64,000 nt of DNA, taken from assembly GCA_950295325.1 (NCBI GenBank), contig OX485808.1, forward strand, positions 1,800,501 through 1,864,500. The letters are read 5' to 3'. Positions within the stretch are counted from its first letter, which is position 1. Every line of letters starts with the position of its first letter. The DNA is from Polytrichum commune (lineage: Eukaryota > Streptophyta > Polytrichopsida > Polytrichales > Polytrichaceae). Shown in pieces: positions 26,298 to 36,052 of the stretch. Under the pieces are notes generated by a model, which was not told the DNA's origin, did no database searches, and was given only the letters and a program-made list of their open reading frames with translations. Position numbers and translations under genes: made by a program.

Positions 26298-27272
26298 TGT
26301 CGCGCACCTCTCCATGAGGAGTGCCCGAAACACCATGGGCACAAGGGGGACCCCGGAGTGACACCCGGGACTTGTGGCGCCGTTGGTGAGAGGGCCCAAG
26401 TGATCCTAGTGTGGGTGAGGGCCCCGGGCGTTGGGAACGCCTCCCACCCACGGAGACTAGGAGGCACAAGGGTAAGGCCATGAGCTATGCGTAGCTCATG
26501 GCGTGGTGATTCTAGAATGCTCAAGATCACCTCAATCGGAGGTGTGAGCTAGGAGTTATGGCCATTTGAGTGGGGCGCTGTCCCGGGACAGCGCCCTGGT
26601 ACAGCAGTGCCTGGGAGTGATTCCCGGGACTGCCAAGGTTCAAACAGGCATAACTTCCTCAAGACTTGCCCGAATGGGGCAGGCAATGAGTCCATCGGCA
26701 TCTACGTGAAGCGTAGATGAGGATGGAGTGGTTGGTTGTTATGATCAGACATCATACAAGGAAGTTATGATGGTCTGAAGCTACTAGGGGGGTTCTAGGC
26801 CCAGCAGCTAAGGGAAAATGTCCACTTGGCCCCAACTCTTGGTAGAGAGACAAGAGGTTGGTTGGCGGTGGGGTAGGGGCTCCGTGTAGAGTCCTAGAGG
26901 CTTATATGGGTGAGGTGGTGTGGCCTCACCCACCCGAGGCCGAACGGCACGGCCTCCATGGGCATTGGCCCATTGTGAGGCCATAGTTGCCTAGTATGGT
27001 TCGGGTTGTTGTAGTGTTGCTCCGGCAACACGATGATCAACATAGGATTGGACTTCCATGGAGGGAAGTCCACATCAAAGAAATGGGTTACCGATTAAGG
27101 GGTGAGTCCCGAAAGCAAAGTAGGAGGGTTGGTTCCCCTTCTATGAACTATGTGGTCCGGGGTAAGAGGAGCTAACCATTAGCATGGCGGTATGCGAAGG
27201 GTTAGCGCTCGTAACCTTTGCTAGAAAGGAAAATTGGCAAGATTATTAAGGGACCTAGCAAGGGTTGCGACA
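26298..27272 (+). repeat. 3' LTR of copy C
   Basis: 975 bp, ends in GCGACA, followed by target duplication ATTCG. Confidence 0.94.
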
Positions 27273-27439
27273 ATTCGCCTGGCCATATCCAACGGGTTCT
27301 CGCCCCCCTCGACGATCTCTTCGACGTAGGATCCGGGAATCCAGTCGAGGATGTCCATTCTCTTCGCCAGAGCCTTCTGGGTCCTGTAGAATTGAACATC
27401 GGTATCCTCCACATAGGAGTAGATGTTCAACCCAGACAT
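27273..27439 (-). CDS. G1, N-terminal part of exon 3
   Basis: Begins at 27439 directly after an AG acceptor (ATTGTGCAG) with the codons for MSGLNIYSYVED and runs open to the insertion of copy C. The element's ATTCG duplication overlaps this edge; leaving out the element and one duplication keeps the frame into 19980. The preceding exon ends on a whole codon, so the junction is phase 0. About 54 codons; no recognised domain. Confidence 0.65.
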
Positions 27440-27754
27440 CTGCACAATCCAAATCAATAATATTAGGATCACAAATGAAGAATAAGCAAAAATAACACCC
27501 AAAACAAAACAAGAATACTTAGTTTGGGTCGAGCGACCCAAACTGTGCCTGCTCTAGTTTGGGTCGAACGACCCAAATTGTGCCTGCCCCTAGTTTGGGT
27601 CGAGCGACCCAAACTGTGCCTGCCCCTAGTTTGGGTCGAGCGACCCAAACCAAGCATGCCCTAGTTTGGGTCGAGCAACCCAAACCAAGCATGCCCATAG
27701 TTTGGGTCGCTCGACCCAAACCAGGCATATAGATCGACGAGGTTAGTTTCTTAC
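27440..27754 (-). other. G1 intron 2, with palindrome array
   Basis: On -, donor GTAAGAAAC at 27754-27746 and acceptor TTGTGCAG at 27440. The 315-bp intron is mostly the palindrome array at 27522-27721. Confidence 0.65.
27522..27721. repeat. Palindrome array, period 35-36 bp, 6 copies
   Basis: TTTGGGTCGNNCGACCCAAA-type palindromes start at 27522, 27557, 27593, 27629, 27664 and 27700. The centre is mostly AG on +, with one AA and one CT. The spacers are short GTGCCTGC- or CAAGCATG-like stretches. Confidence 0.95.
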
Positions 27755-30064
27755 CATTGCTGCAAAAATCGGTTTGGAGCCCCCGAAGACGTTGAAGATG
27801 AAGTCCCCCCTCTTCGTGAGGGTCCTCATCATCCGCAGGTAAAAATCCATCCGCAGCTCATCCGCGGGGTAGTTGGCGTACTTCGCCTCGTCGTACAAGC
27901 TCCTGCTGGTGCCCAACCCTTCTGGGACTTGGAAAAGCTTTTCCATCCGGGCTATAGGATGGTTTGGCACCTTCAGCACGTCAGCTTTGTACACGAAGTA
28001 CAAGCACAGCACACAGACTATCTTCGTCTTCTTGTCTTTCAATGAGCTGTACGCCCCCTCCGCCGGTGCAGCAACGTAATGAGATTTTGAGACGGCGTAC
28101 TCTGGTTGCAATTTACGCACGATCTCGTACACCTGCTCCGCCCTCCTGTCCTCGACAATCCACAACCAGACGTCAACCTCCCTGAATTTGGGGCTGGCGT
28201 AGTCCACAAACTTGGTGAAGAACGGCTCGTAAAACGGGGTGCTCATTGTCCCCTCGAATGAGGCTCCAGGAATGTTCCTGAAGTCTATCATTCTGAAGGG
28301 GAAGCGGTCCCCAGCTGCAGTCCTGATCGCCATCCTGGACTCAGAGCCCGGCCAACCTTGGATCTTTAGAGGTTCGAGGGAGACCAAGTTGAAGTGAGCT
28401 TCGCCCTCGAACCTGACGATTTTCTTCTCCTTTATAAAGTTGGAGAAGGCACGCGCGGAGTGTTCGGGAAGCGCCCGGTTCCTCCCCCCCTTCACGAACT
28501 TGGACCTGAGGAAGTCGTCTCCCGCCTCCCTCATGAGTGCCGCCATGGACGCACTGGTGAACTTGTACTCGGCTTTGAATGCCCTCCAGTGCGCCTCGTC
28601 AACCTCTCCGTCCACGATGAGCTTCTTCTCGGGCACCAGCTTGTGCAGCTCTTGGACAATGGTCGTCTTCTTCTTCCTGTTCTCCGTCCATTCCTTCAAG
28701 GTGTAGCATGAAGGGACGAAGATCTTTGGCTTCGTGAAGACGATCTTTGGGTGAACCCAGCATCTCTTCGCCGTCGGCTCCACGTGGAGGATGTGGGACG
28801 CCGCCTTTCCCACCTCTGTCTCTGAGAGACCTTGAAGAGCTCTAAACAACTCCCTCACTAGTGGCTTCATTTGCTTGAAGCGCGCAGTCTGGTTGTACAG
28901 AATACCGGTGTCGGGATCGATGAGGTCTCCCGTCTCGTGTTTTTCGAAGACAGTCTTCCATTTTGTCCACACGGAGTGTCGCGCACCTCTCCATGAGGAG
29001 TGCCCGAAACACCATGGGCACAAGGGGGACCCCGGAGTGACACCCGGGACTTGTGGCGCCGTTGGTGAGAGGGCCCAAGTGATCCTAGTGTGGGTGAGGG
29101 CCCCGGGCGTTGCGAACGCCTCCCACCCACAAAGATTAGGAGGCATGAGGGTGAGGCCATAAGCTATGCGTGGGTCATGGCGTGGTGATTCTAGAATGCT
29201 CAAGATCACCTCAATCGGAGGTGTGAGCTAGGAGTTATGGCCATTTGAGTGGGGTGCTGTCCCGGGACAGCGCCCTGGTACAGCAGTGCCTGGGAGTGAT
29301 TCCCGGGACTGCCAAGGTTCAAACAGGCATAACTTCCTCAAGACTTGCCCGAATGGGGCAAGCGAGGAGTCCATCGGCATCTACGTGAAGCGTAGATGAG
29401 GATGGAGTGGTTGGTTGTTATGATCAGACATCATACAAGGAAGTTATGATGGTCTGAAGCTGCTGGGGGGGTTCTAGGCCCAGCAGCTAAGGGAAAATGT
29501 CCACTTGGCCCCAACTCTTGGTAGAGAGACAAGAGGTTGGTTGGCGGTGGGGTAGGGGCTCCGTGTAGAGTCCTAGAGGCTTATATGGGTGAGATGGTGT
29601 GGCCTCACCCACCCGAGGCCGAACGGCAAGGCCTCCATGGGCTTTGGCCTATTGTGAGGCCATAGTTGCCTAGTATGGTGCGGGTTGTTGCAGTGTTGCT
29701 CCGGCAACGCGATGATCAACATAGGATTGGACTTCCATGGATGGAAGTCCACATTGGGGAAATGGGTTACCAATTAAGGGGTGAGTCCCGAAAGCAAAGT
29801 AGGAGGGTTGGTTCCCTCCTATGAACTATTGGTCCGGGGTAAGAGGAGCTATCCATTAGCATGGCAGAATGCGAAGGGTTAGCGCTCGTAACCTTTGCTA
29901 GAAACGAAAATTGGCAAGATTGTTAAGGGACCTAGCAAGGGTTGCGACACGGAGTCGGACGCTGTGATCAAGTAGATTTCTCCTCTTAGCTCGTTATATT
30001 TTTTTTGCTTGTGGCTAGCGTTGTCAATAGAGGAGAATTTATTGATCATCTGGTATTTGAAGTC
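27755..30064 (-). CDS. G1 exon 2, interrupted by a solo LTR
   Basis: On -, starts at 30064 after the acceptor GTTCAG (first residues DFKYQMINK) and ends at 27755 before the donor GTAAGA. A family H solo LTR lies in it at 28977-29949 with target duplication CGGAG (28972-28976 and 29950-29954). Without the insert the exon is 1,332 bases, 444 whole codons, no stop, phase 0 at both sides. The product is a mixed alpha/beta-looking sequence rich in Lys, Phe and aromatic residues, with no signal peptide and no clear membrane span. It shows no catalytic motif or known family signature that I can name. The lack of stops suggests the gene was constrained until recently. Confidence 0.65.
28977..29949 (+). 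repeat. Family H solo LTR in G1 exon 2, target duplication CGGAG
   Basis: 973 bp, no internal element sequence beside it, flanked by CGGAG on both sides. Solo LTRs form by recombination between the two LTRs of a former full element. Read on -, the edge of the LTR is open and runs in frame into the exon. Confidence 0.94.
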
Positions 30065-30141
30065 CTGAACATGAAGTCAAGAACATATGTTAGAGAACAC
30101 ATCATGAAAAAAATGGAACAGCAGTTTAAGACATGCCAATA

Positions 30142-30435
30142 GTTTGGGTCGATCGACCCAAACTTTAAATCTGATGAAGACTATAAGACATGCCAATAGT
30201 TTGGGTCGATCGACCCAAACTTTAAATCTGATGAAGACTATAAAACATACCAATAGTTTGGGTCGATCGACCCAAACTTTAAATCTGATGAAGACTATAA
30301 AACATGCCAATAGTTTGGGTCGATCGACCCAAACTTTAAATCTGATGAATCCAAGAGTTTGGGTCGATCGACCCAAACTACAAAACTTGGGAAGAAAATA
30401 AAACAATACAAGAGTTTGGGTCGATCGACCCAAAC
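30142..30435. repeat. Palindrome array, period 57 bp, 6 copies
   Basis: Palindromes with the perfect centre AT start at 30142, 30199, 30256 and 30313 (57-bp steps), then 30357 and 30414; a further copy lies at 31557 beyond the LTR fragment. The spacers (TTTAAATCTGATGAAG type) are unrelated to those of the other arrays. Confidence 0.95.
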
Positions 30436-31518
30436 TGTCGCGCACCTCTCCATGAGGAGTGCCCGAAACACCATGGGCACAAGGGGGACCCCGGAGTGAC
30501 ACCCGGGACTTGTGGCGCCGTTGGTGAGAGGGCCCAAGTGATCCTAGTGTGGGTGAGGGCCCCGGGCGTTGGGAACGCCTCCCACCCACGAAGACTAGGA
30601 GGCACAAGGGTAAGGCCATGAGCTATGCGTAGCTCATGGCGTGGTGATTCTAGAATGCTCAAGAACACCTCAATCGGAGGTGTGAGCTAGGAGTTATGGC
30701 CATTTGAGTGGGGCGCTGTCCCGGGACAGCGCCCTGCTACAGCAGTGCCTGGGAGGGATTCCCGGGACTGCCAAGGTTCAAACAGGCATAACTTCCCCAA
30801 GACTTGCTCGAATGGAGCAAGTGAGGAGTCCATCGGCATCTACGTGAAGCGTAGATGAGGATGGAGTGGTTGGTTGGTATGATCAGACATCATACAAGGA
30901 AGTTATGATGGTCTGAAGCTGCTGGGGGGTTCTAGGCCCAGCAGCTAAAGGAAATTGTCCACTTGGCCCCAACTCTTGGTAGAGAGACAAGAGGTTGGTT
31001 GACGGTGGGGTAGGGGCCCCGCGTAGAGTCCTAGAGGCTTATATGGGTGAGGTGGTGTGGCCTCACCCACCCGAGGCCGAACGGCACGGCCTCCATAGGC
31101 ATTGGCCTAATGTGAGGCCATAGTTGCCTAGTATGGTTCGGGTTGTTGTAGTGTTGCTCCGGCAACGCGATGATCAACATAAGATTGGACTTCCATGCAT
31201 GGAAGTCCACATCTAAGGATTGGTTACCGATGAAAGGGGTTGGTTAGCGATTAAGGGGTGAGTCCCGAAAGCAAAGTAGGAGGGTTGGTTCCCTCCTATG
31301 AACTATTGGTCCGGGGTAAGAGGAGCTATCCATTAGCATGGCGGAATGCGAATGGTTAGCGCTCGTAACCTTTGGTAGAAATGAAAATTGGCAAGATTGT
31401 CAAGGGGGGCTAGCAAGGGTTGCGACACGTGGTATCAAAGCAGGGTTCCAAGTTTTGAGCTCGCACTTTGAGGGAAACATGGGTATCAAAAATGCGGGTT
31501 ATGATGGTGAGCCCGGGG
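30436..31518 (+). mobile_element. Family H LTR plus PBS and short leader
   Basis: LTR 30436-31427 (992 bp), PBS 31430-31445, and about 90 bp of leader, then the G1 intron resumes. The flanks on both sides carry the same 56-57 bp palindrome-array unit (30380-30435 and 31524-31579, one difference seen). Partial, broken copy. Confidence 0.85.
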
Positions 31519-31586
31519 TCCATCAAAACTTGAGAAGAAAATAAAACAATACAAGAGTTTGGGTCGATCGACCCAAACTTACTCAC

Positions 31587-32936
31587 CTCCCATTTTGGGT
31601 TCTTGTCTTTTGCATTCTGCCTTTCCTTGGGCGGCCTGCCGTAGAACTCCCACACATCCCTCGAGGCCATTATATTCCTAATCCAGGATGCCTGATACGC
31701 CCTCTTTTTATTCCCCATGTTGAGAAACCTGGAGATGTCACTGAGGACGGTCTCGTTTTCCGACCAAACCACCAGTGCCTTCCATACCTTCAGCTTCTCG
31801 TTCTGGTTGTTGGGGTCGTCCCATTCAATCATCAGCTGGATTTTTTTGGAGGCCTCTACACTGTGCTGGTCGTCAATCAGCCAGAAATCTCCTTTAGAAA
31901 TCGCCAGCCACATATCAGCCGTAGGCATTCTTTTTAGCCCCTGGGGCATCACGACAATTGTCTGCCTGTCGTCCTTGAACTGCCCTCCCAAGATTTGAGC
32001 GACCATCCAGTCGACATAGGCATCCTCCTTGGCTCGGACACACTTTTCAGGTGGCGCAAGGTGGCATTGTGCAATGTTCACCTCGAACTTGAAGTCCCTG
32101 CCCATGAAGAAGCAATGGAGGCATTTCGTCTCAAAATTGTCATTGATTTTTTGAATTTCCCCAGCATCAACCTCTTGGCCAGGCTTGGGCATCCGCAACT
32201 CTGGCGAAACTGGCTCGGTGGTCATGACTGATGACTCTCTTGCCCTTTTCGACGGGGTCGTCTGCCGGCTCCCGGAGGGGGTCGTCAGCCGGCTTCCTGA
32301 AGGAGTTGGCGTCTCGCTGTCAGCCGGAGTCGAGGTAGTGCTCGGTCTTCTAGAATCTGCCGGAACCGCCAGCGGAATCCTCACAGATTGGGGTCTGGAG
32401 GAACCTGCTCCTTCTTCTGTCTTGGCCTTCCGCCTGACAGGTTGTTGCGTTTTTGGTTTGCTTTGCAACGCTTTATTCAAAACCGTGATCGCTTGTTTCA
32501 GTTTTGTGAACCTGCTAGCGACCTTGGTGTTCGATACAGTGCCATCTATGAAGATGGTCTCCGGTTTTATTATCTCCGGGTCAACGCACGTCTCCTTGGC
32601 GTATAGGGGGTCGAAAGCCTCGGAGAATTGGTGCATGAACATATGCACGTTCTGCACTGCGGAGTTCTCTAGAATAACGTCAACGTGCTCCCCGAGAGCT
32701 TGGACGGAAGCAACCTCCCATCCCGTCAGCGTTGCCCAGGTGTGTTGCTCGTGGGTCCCCACTTTCACCACGAACAAGAGCTTGTACTGGGAGGCTTTCA
32801 CAACCTGAACGGACCACGCAAAAACAATCCCATCCTTTGGGACGTATGAGTCGTCCTGTGGAGTTTCGTACTCCTCCCAAAGGTAGTCTGGGGCGAGCAT
32901 GAACCACCTCTCTCCAGGTTTCTTTTTAGTGGCCAT
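31587..32936 (-). CDS. G1 exon 1 (first coding exon), weak ParB/DGQHR-like stretch
   Basis: 1,350 bases, 450 codons, no stop. It starts with ATG at 32936, directly after the acceptor TTACAG, and ends with GAG before the donor GTGAGTAAG. Residues 1 to about 170 form a globular-looking part opening MATKKKPGERWFML. About 165-260 is Ser/Thr/Pro-rich and basic, with many SP and TP pairs. About 260-290 has four Cys in the pattern CLHC...C...C. At about 335-350 DFWLIDDQHSVEASKKI resembles the ParB/DGQHR signature (usually DGQHR...A), but the Gly and Arg of that motif are replaced by Asp and Ser. ParB-type proteins are nucleotide- or DNA-handling; the match here is one short motif and could be chance. 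An in-frame upstream coding exon cannot be excluded. Confidence 0.65.
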
Positions 32937-32962
32937 CTGTAAGTCCAGAAACAAAATTGTTA

Positions 32963-33069
32963 GTTTAGGTCGATCGACCCAAAGTTTTTCAACTTGGATT
33001 GAACATCAGTGCGAATTGAAGGGTGCTCTACTGGCCATCATGAAGAGGTTTGGGTCGACCGACCCAAAC
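32963..33069. repeat. Two isolated palindrome copies
   Basis: Copies at 32963-32984 (centre AT, one arm mismatch) and 33048-33069 (centre AC). Confidence 0.9.
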
Positions 33070-33327
33070 CCAAGCCTCGAATAGCCTAATCTTATAAGAA
33101 TTATTGGTAGAGTTCGGGTCTTAAGAATATGAATATATTGAATATTGTGTAGTGGTCAAATTATCCAACATGAGAGCAATTTTCGGTGACCTTCTAGAGC
33201 CGCGCTGGACGTATGTGGACATGCCAGCAAATATCAGACGATTTCAAATTATAGCCATTTGAATATAATTTCTTGTTGATGGTGGGAAGGATGTTTATCT
33301 TGGGATATTGGATTTGTAGGTTGCAGA

Positions 33328-33510
33328 GTTTGGGTCGAGCGACCCAAACCAGCTGCAGAGTTTGGGTCGAGCGACCCAAACCAGCTGCATAGTTTGGGTT
33401 GAGCGACCCAAACCAGCTGCAGAGTTTGGGTCGAGCGACCCAAACCGCCTGCAGGTTTTGGGTCGTTCGAACCCAACCAGCTGCAGAGTTTGGGTCGGTC
33501 GACCCAAACT
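33328..33510. repeat. Palindrome array, period 32 bp, 6 copies
   Basis: Starts at 33328, 33360, 33392, 33424, about 33455 and 33488. The first four have centre AG; the last two have TT (variant) and GT. The spacer is CAGCTGCAGA, itself containing the palindrome CAGCTG. Confidence 0.95.
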
Positions 33511-33904
33511 AGCTGCCCAGTTAATTCTTTATGGGTTTGGGGTTTTATATAGAGGTTTCGGGCGTCTACCGAAACCATAGTGTTTCCATATTCACCCATA
33601 ATGTTTTACGCTGCATATACAATGCTTATACATTGTATATGCATGAAGACCCTAAAGGCTAAGAAGCAGGTTATGTTGAATGAGATAAGTTACCTTGATG
33701 CAAGCTTTACCAATCTGATGTTGTTTTGCGAATAGGTTTTGCGAATCTGATTCTTAGAATCTGATTACACTTGAACACTCAGATATCACTAACATTCACT
33801 AGAATTCCACTCACTAGATTTCACAAACAACTCACACACACTTCAAAACAACAAAAGCACTCTGAAATCACTACAACGACGCACTTTAAAACAAAAACAC
33901 ACTC

Positions 33905-34435
33905 CTAACCAACAAACACACTCTGAAATCACTCAATGCTCGTATTTTTAAACAAAACAACACTCCTAAACAACAAACACACTATGAAATCACTCAATGC
34001 GGATACTTTTACACAAAAACACTACCCTACTACAATCACTCCTAAACCCTTACAAGAAGAAGAGAGAATGAGAGACGGCGAGAAGAATGAGAGAAGAGAG
34101 AAGGAGAGTATGAGAGAGTGAGAGAATGAGAGAATGAGTGTAAGTCGAAAGGCGCCGCTTGCAGTCCTAACCAACAAACACACTCTGAAATCACTCAATG
34201 CTTGTATTTTTAAACAAAACAACACTCCTAATCAACATACACACCCTGAAATCACTCAATGCGCATATTTCTACACAAAAACACTTCCCCAACCCCTAAA
34301 CACACTCTACAATCACTCCTAAACCCTTACAAGAAAAAGAGAGAATGAGAGAAGAGGGTTACAAGAATCAGAGAGGTGGAAAGGAATGAGAGAGAGAATG
34401 TGGGAAGCGGCGTTAGGCGGAGGCGCCGCTTCACG
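33905..34435. repeat. Direct duplication of about 260 bp plus ~64-bp minisatellite
   Basis: Segments 33905-34165 and 34172-34435 repeat the same order: CAACAAACACACTCTGAAAT units, then CACTCCTAAACCCTTACAAG, then a GA-rich stretch, then GGCGCCGCTT. Within each copy, shorter units of about 64 bp recur. Read on -, both copies give a CT-rich leader and a GTAAGGG donor-like site. Confidence 0.75.
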
Positions 34436-34500
34436 ACAAGGTGAGAAATGAGGGAGAGAAAGGAGGGAGCTTGGCGCGGAGGGAGTTAAATAGACAAAGC
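34331..34500 (-). promoter_or_regulatory. Candidate G1 promoter and CT-rich 5' leader
   Basis: On -, a TATA-like CTATTTAA lies at 34493-34486. About 30 bp downstream begins a long CT-rich leader (TTCTCTCCCTC, TCTCTCTCATTCC) of the kind common in plant 5' UTRs. A donor-like TTGTAAGGG ends it at 34330. Location relative to the first coding exon fits, but nothing proves transcription. Confidence 0.4.
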
Positions 34501-34697
34501 GAAGGGTCGCCATGGGACCCAATCTGGGCCATGGGAGCGCCCCGAGCCCATCTACGGCTCACAAGCCTCGCGGGCAGCCACCCTGCCATGTGTCAACACC
34601 TTATTGGTGATGGTGGCTACCCGAGGCTTCTGGGGTGCACACTTGGCGCCTAGCGACCACCCGGCCTCCTGCCCGCCAAAGCCCGGCCCCGGCCTTC

Positions 34698-34721
34698 TAA
34701 GCCGCTATCTATAGCGGCTTA
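34698..34721. repeat. Perfect 11-bp inverted repeat with 2-bp centre
   Basis: Arms TAAGCCGCTAT and ATAGCGGCTTA around CT. The same arm-2-arm layout as the TTTGGGTCG palindrome, different sequence. Confidence 0.85.
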
Positions 34722-35244
34722 GCCCAAAAATCGAAAAGCAACATAGCCTAAGGTATTGCACATAATTAACACCATCACCAACTCTGATTTTAATGGTGTT
34801 CAATTCAATGGTCCCGCGTTGGAATTGCTTACATCATAGAATGAATCCATTATTTGTTTTAGTATTTGAATAATGTAGTCATATGGAGTAAGATGAGAGC
34901 GATACAAAGTCTAAGAGGAGTATTTCATAAGTATATTGCAATTCTCAATGCAATTGCACGGTGCAACAATTAAAATATGGTGACAATTTACATGGTCAAG
35001 GGTTTAGTGCTCTCTATTGTAATTTCTATAACCCAAGTTCGTAGAAGATAAGGCTCTAGCATACAATGGATATTACCCACCCAAGTAGAATTAAATTCAA
35101 CATTTATATCAGTACATAGAAGTTGGCATTTGAAGTACATGGGAGATACACAAGGATTACAAATTTATCTACTGCAACCCCATGGAGTTCAACATCATAT
35201 GAAGCCATTTAAGCATTAAGCTTGATGTTCGATGATCCCTCCAA

Positions 35245-35290
35245 CCTAAACCCTAAACCCTAAACCCTAAACCCTAAACCCTAAACCCTA
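35245..35290. repeat. Interstitial telomere-type repeat (CCCTAAA), about 6 units
   Basis: Tandem CCTAAAC units, the plant (TTTAGGG)n telomere repeat read on the C-rich strand. A short reverse run (GGGTTTAGGGTTTA) is at about 36949. Confidence 0.95.
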
Positions 35291-36052
35291 CACACCGCAA
35301 GCCTTAAATGAATGGCACATAAGGTTAAATGACAGGGCCTTAGTGCTTGTAGTTTCCAATACAAATGTATATTGTCTTGACAACATCCTAATCATATGTG
35401 CTCACGATCATGTCAACCAATATTAAGTTATAACAATGTCTGTCTAAAAAAAAGAGTATAATAACTTGATTATAGTATATATGATCTTCATACTAGATTT
35501 CAAATGGACTTCATGATAGTTTCAAACATCCTTGAAAGAGTGAACTAAAAAGTCCTATTCGTGATGGAATTCCCATTAATGCCTTTCACATAGGTTATCC
35601 ATTGCCACACTTGTATGTTGGACAATGGATCAACGTTGTGTGCACACATTACAAACGTCACATGTTCTTTTAAAGCTTTTCTCATTTTATTGTTGCAAAT
35701 TGAAAGTTGGCCAATTTATTCAAATTTTTCATGAGATCAATTCCTTGTTTTCAATGTATAAGTCCTCATGTGAAAGTCTTCATAATGACATAAACTGTAA
35801 TTATTGTATTTGGTGGCTTTGGCTATATGAAGTTTCATAATGTTCCCACATATATTGTCAAGATATTATTTGAAATAAACCATAATATTTGAGTCCAAGT
35901 AGAGTAATATCCTGGAAGTACATAATTTAATTTGTATGCAATGCATCAATGTGAAGTTGTGGAGGATGGGTTCTCAAAATCACTTATCAAATATCATTTT
36001 CTTCCCAATGGTGCATGTCATAGGCACATAAAATGAGACAGTCTACCCCCAT

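Larger units (their letters stand above)
19981..27272 (+). mobile_element. Family H chromovirus copy C, complete with target duplication
   Basis: 5' LTR 19981-20955, PBS 20958-20973, gag region about 20997-22560 with the Cys-rich array at 21640-21925, 229-bp repeat 22786-23690 (4 units), RNase H C-terminal part about 23690-23950, integrase about 24065-25022, chromodomain region about 25080-25490, purine tract 26286-26297, 3' LTR 26298-27272. Flanked by the 5-bp duplication ATTCG (19976-19980 and 27273-27277). The two 975-bp LTRs look identical wherever I compared them, so insertion was very recent. The coding region has many breaks, so it was probably moved by proteins of another copy. It sits inside an exon of G1. 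Confidence 0.93.
30065..31586 (-). other. G1 intron 1, with palindrome array and LTR fragment
   Basis: On -, a strong donor GTGAGTAAG at 31586 and acceptor GTTCAG at 30065. It holds palindromes at 30142-30435 and 31557 and a family H fragment (30436-31518). Confidence 0.65.
32937..34330 (-). other. Likely G1 leader intron with palindromes
   Basis: Acceptor TTACAG at 32937; a plausible donor (TTGTAAGGG on -) at 34330, with a duplicate at about 34053. It contains single palindromes at 32963 and 33048 and the array at 33328-33510. No coding signal is seen between. Confidence 0.4.

Noticed and set aside
30142-30435. Repeated WVDRPKL / GRSTQT peptide as a repeat protein
   Set aside because: Comes from translating the palindrome; spacers and periods do not keep a frame across arrays and the stretch lies in an inferred intron.
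35625-35840. 71-residue frame in the AT-rich region
   Set aside because: No splice or promoter context and composition of random AT-rich DNA.
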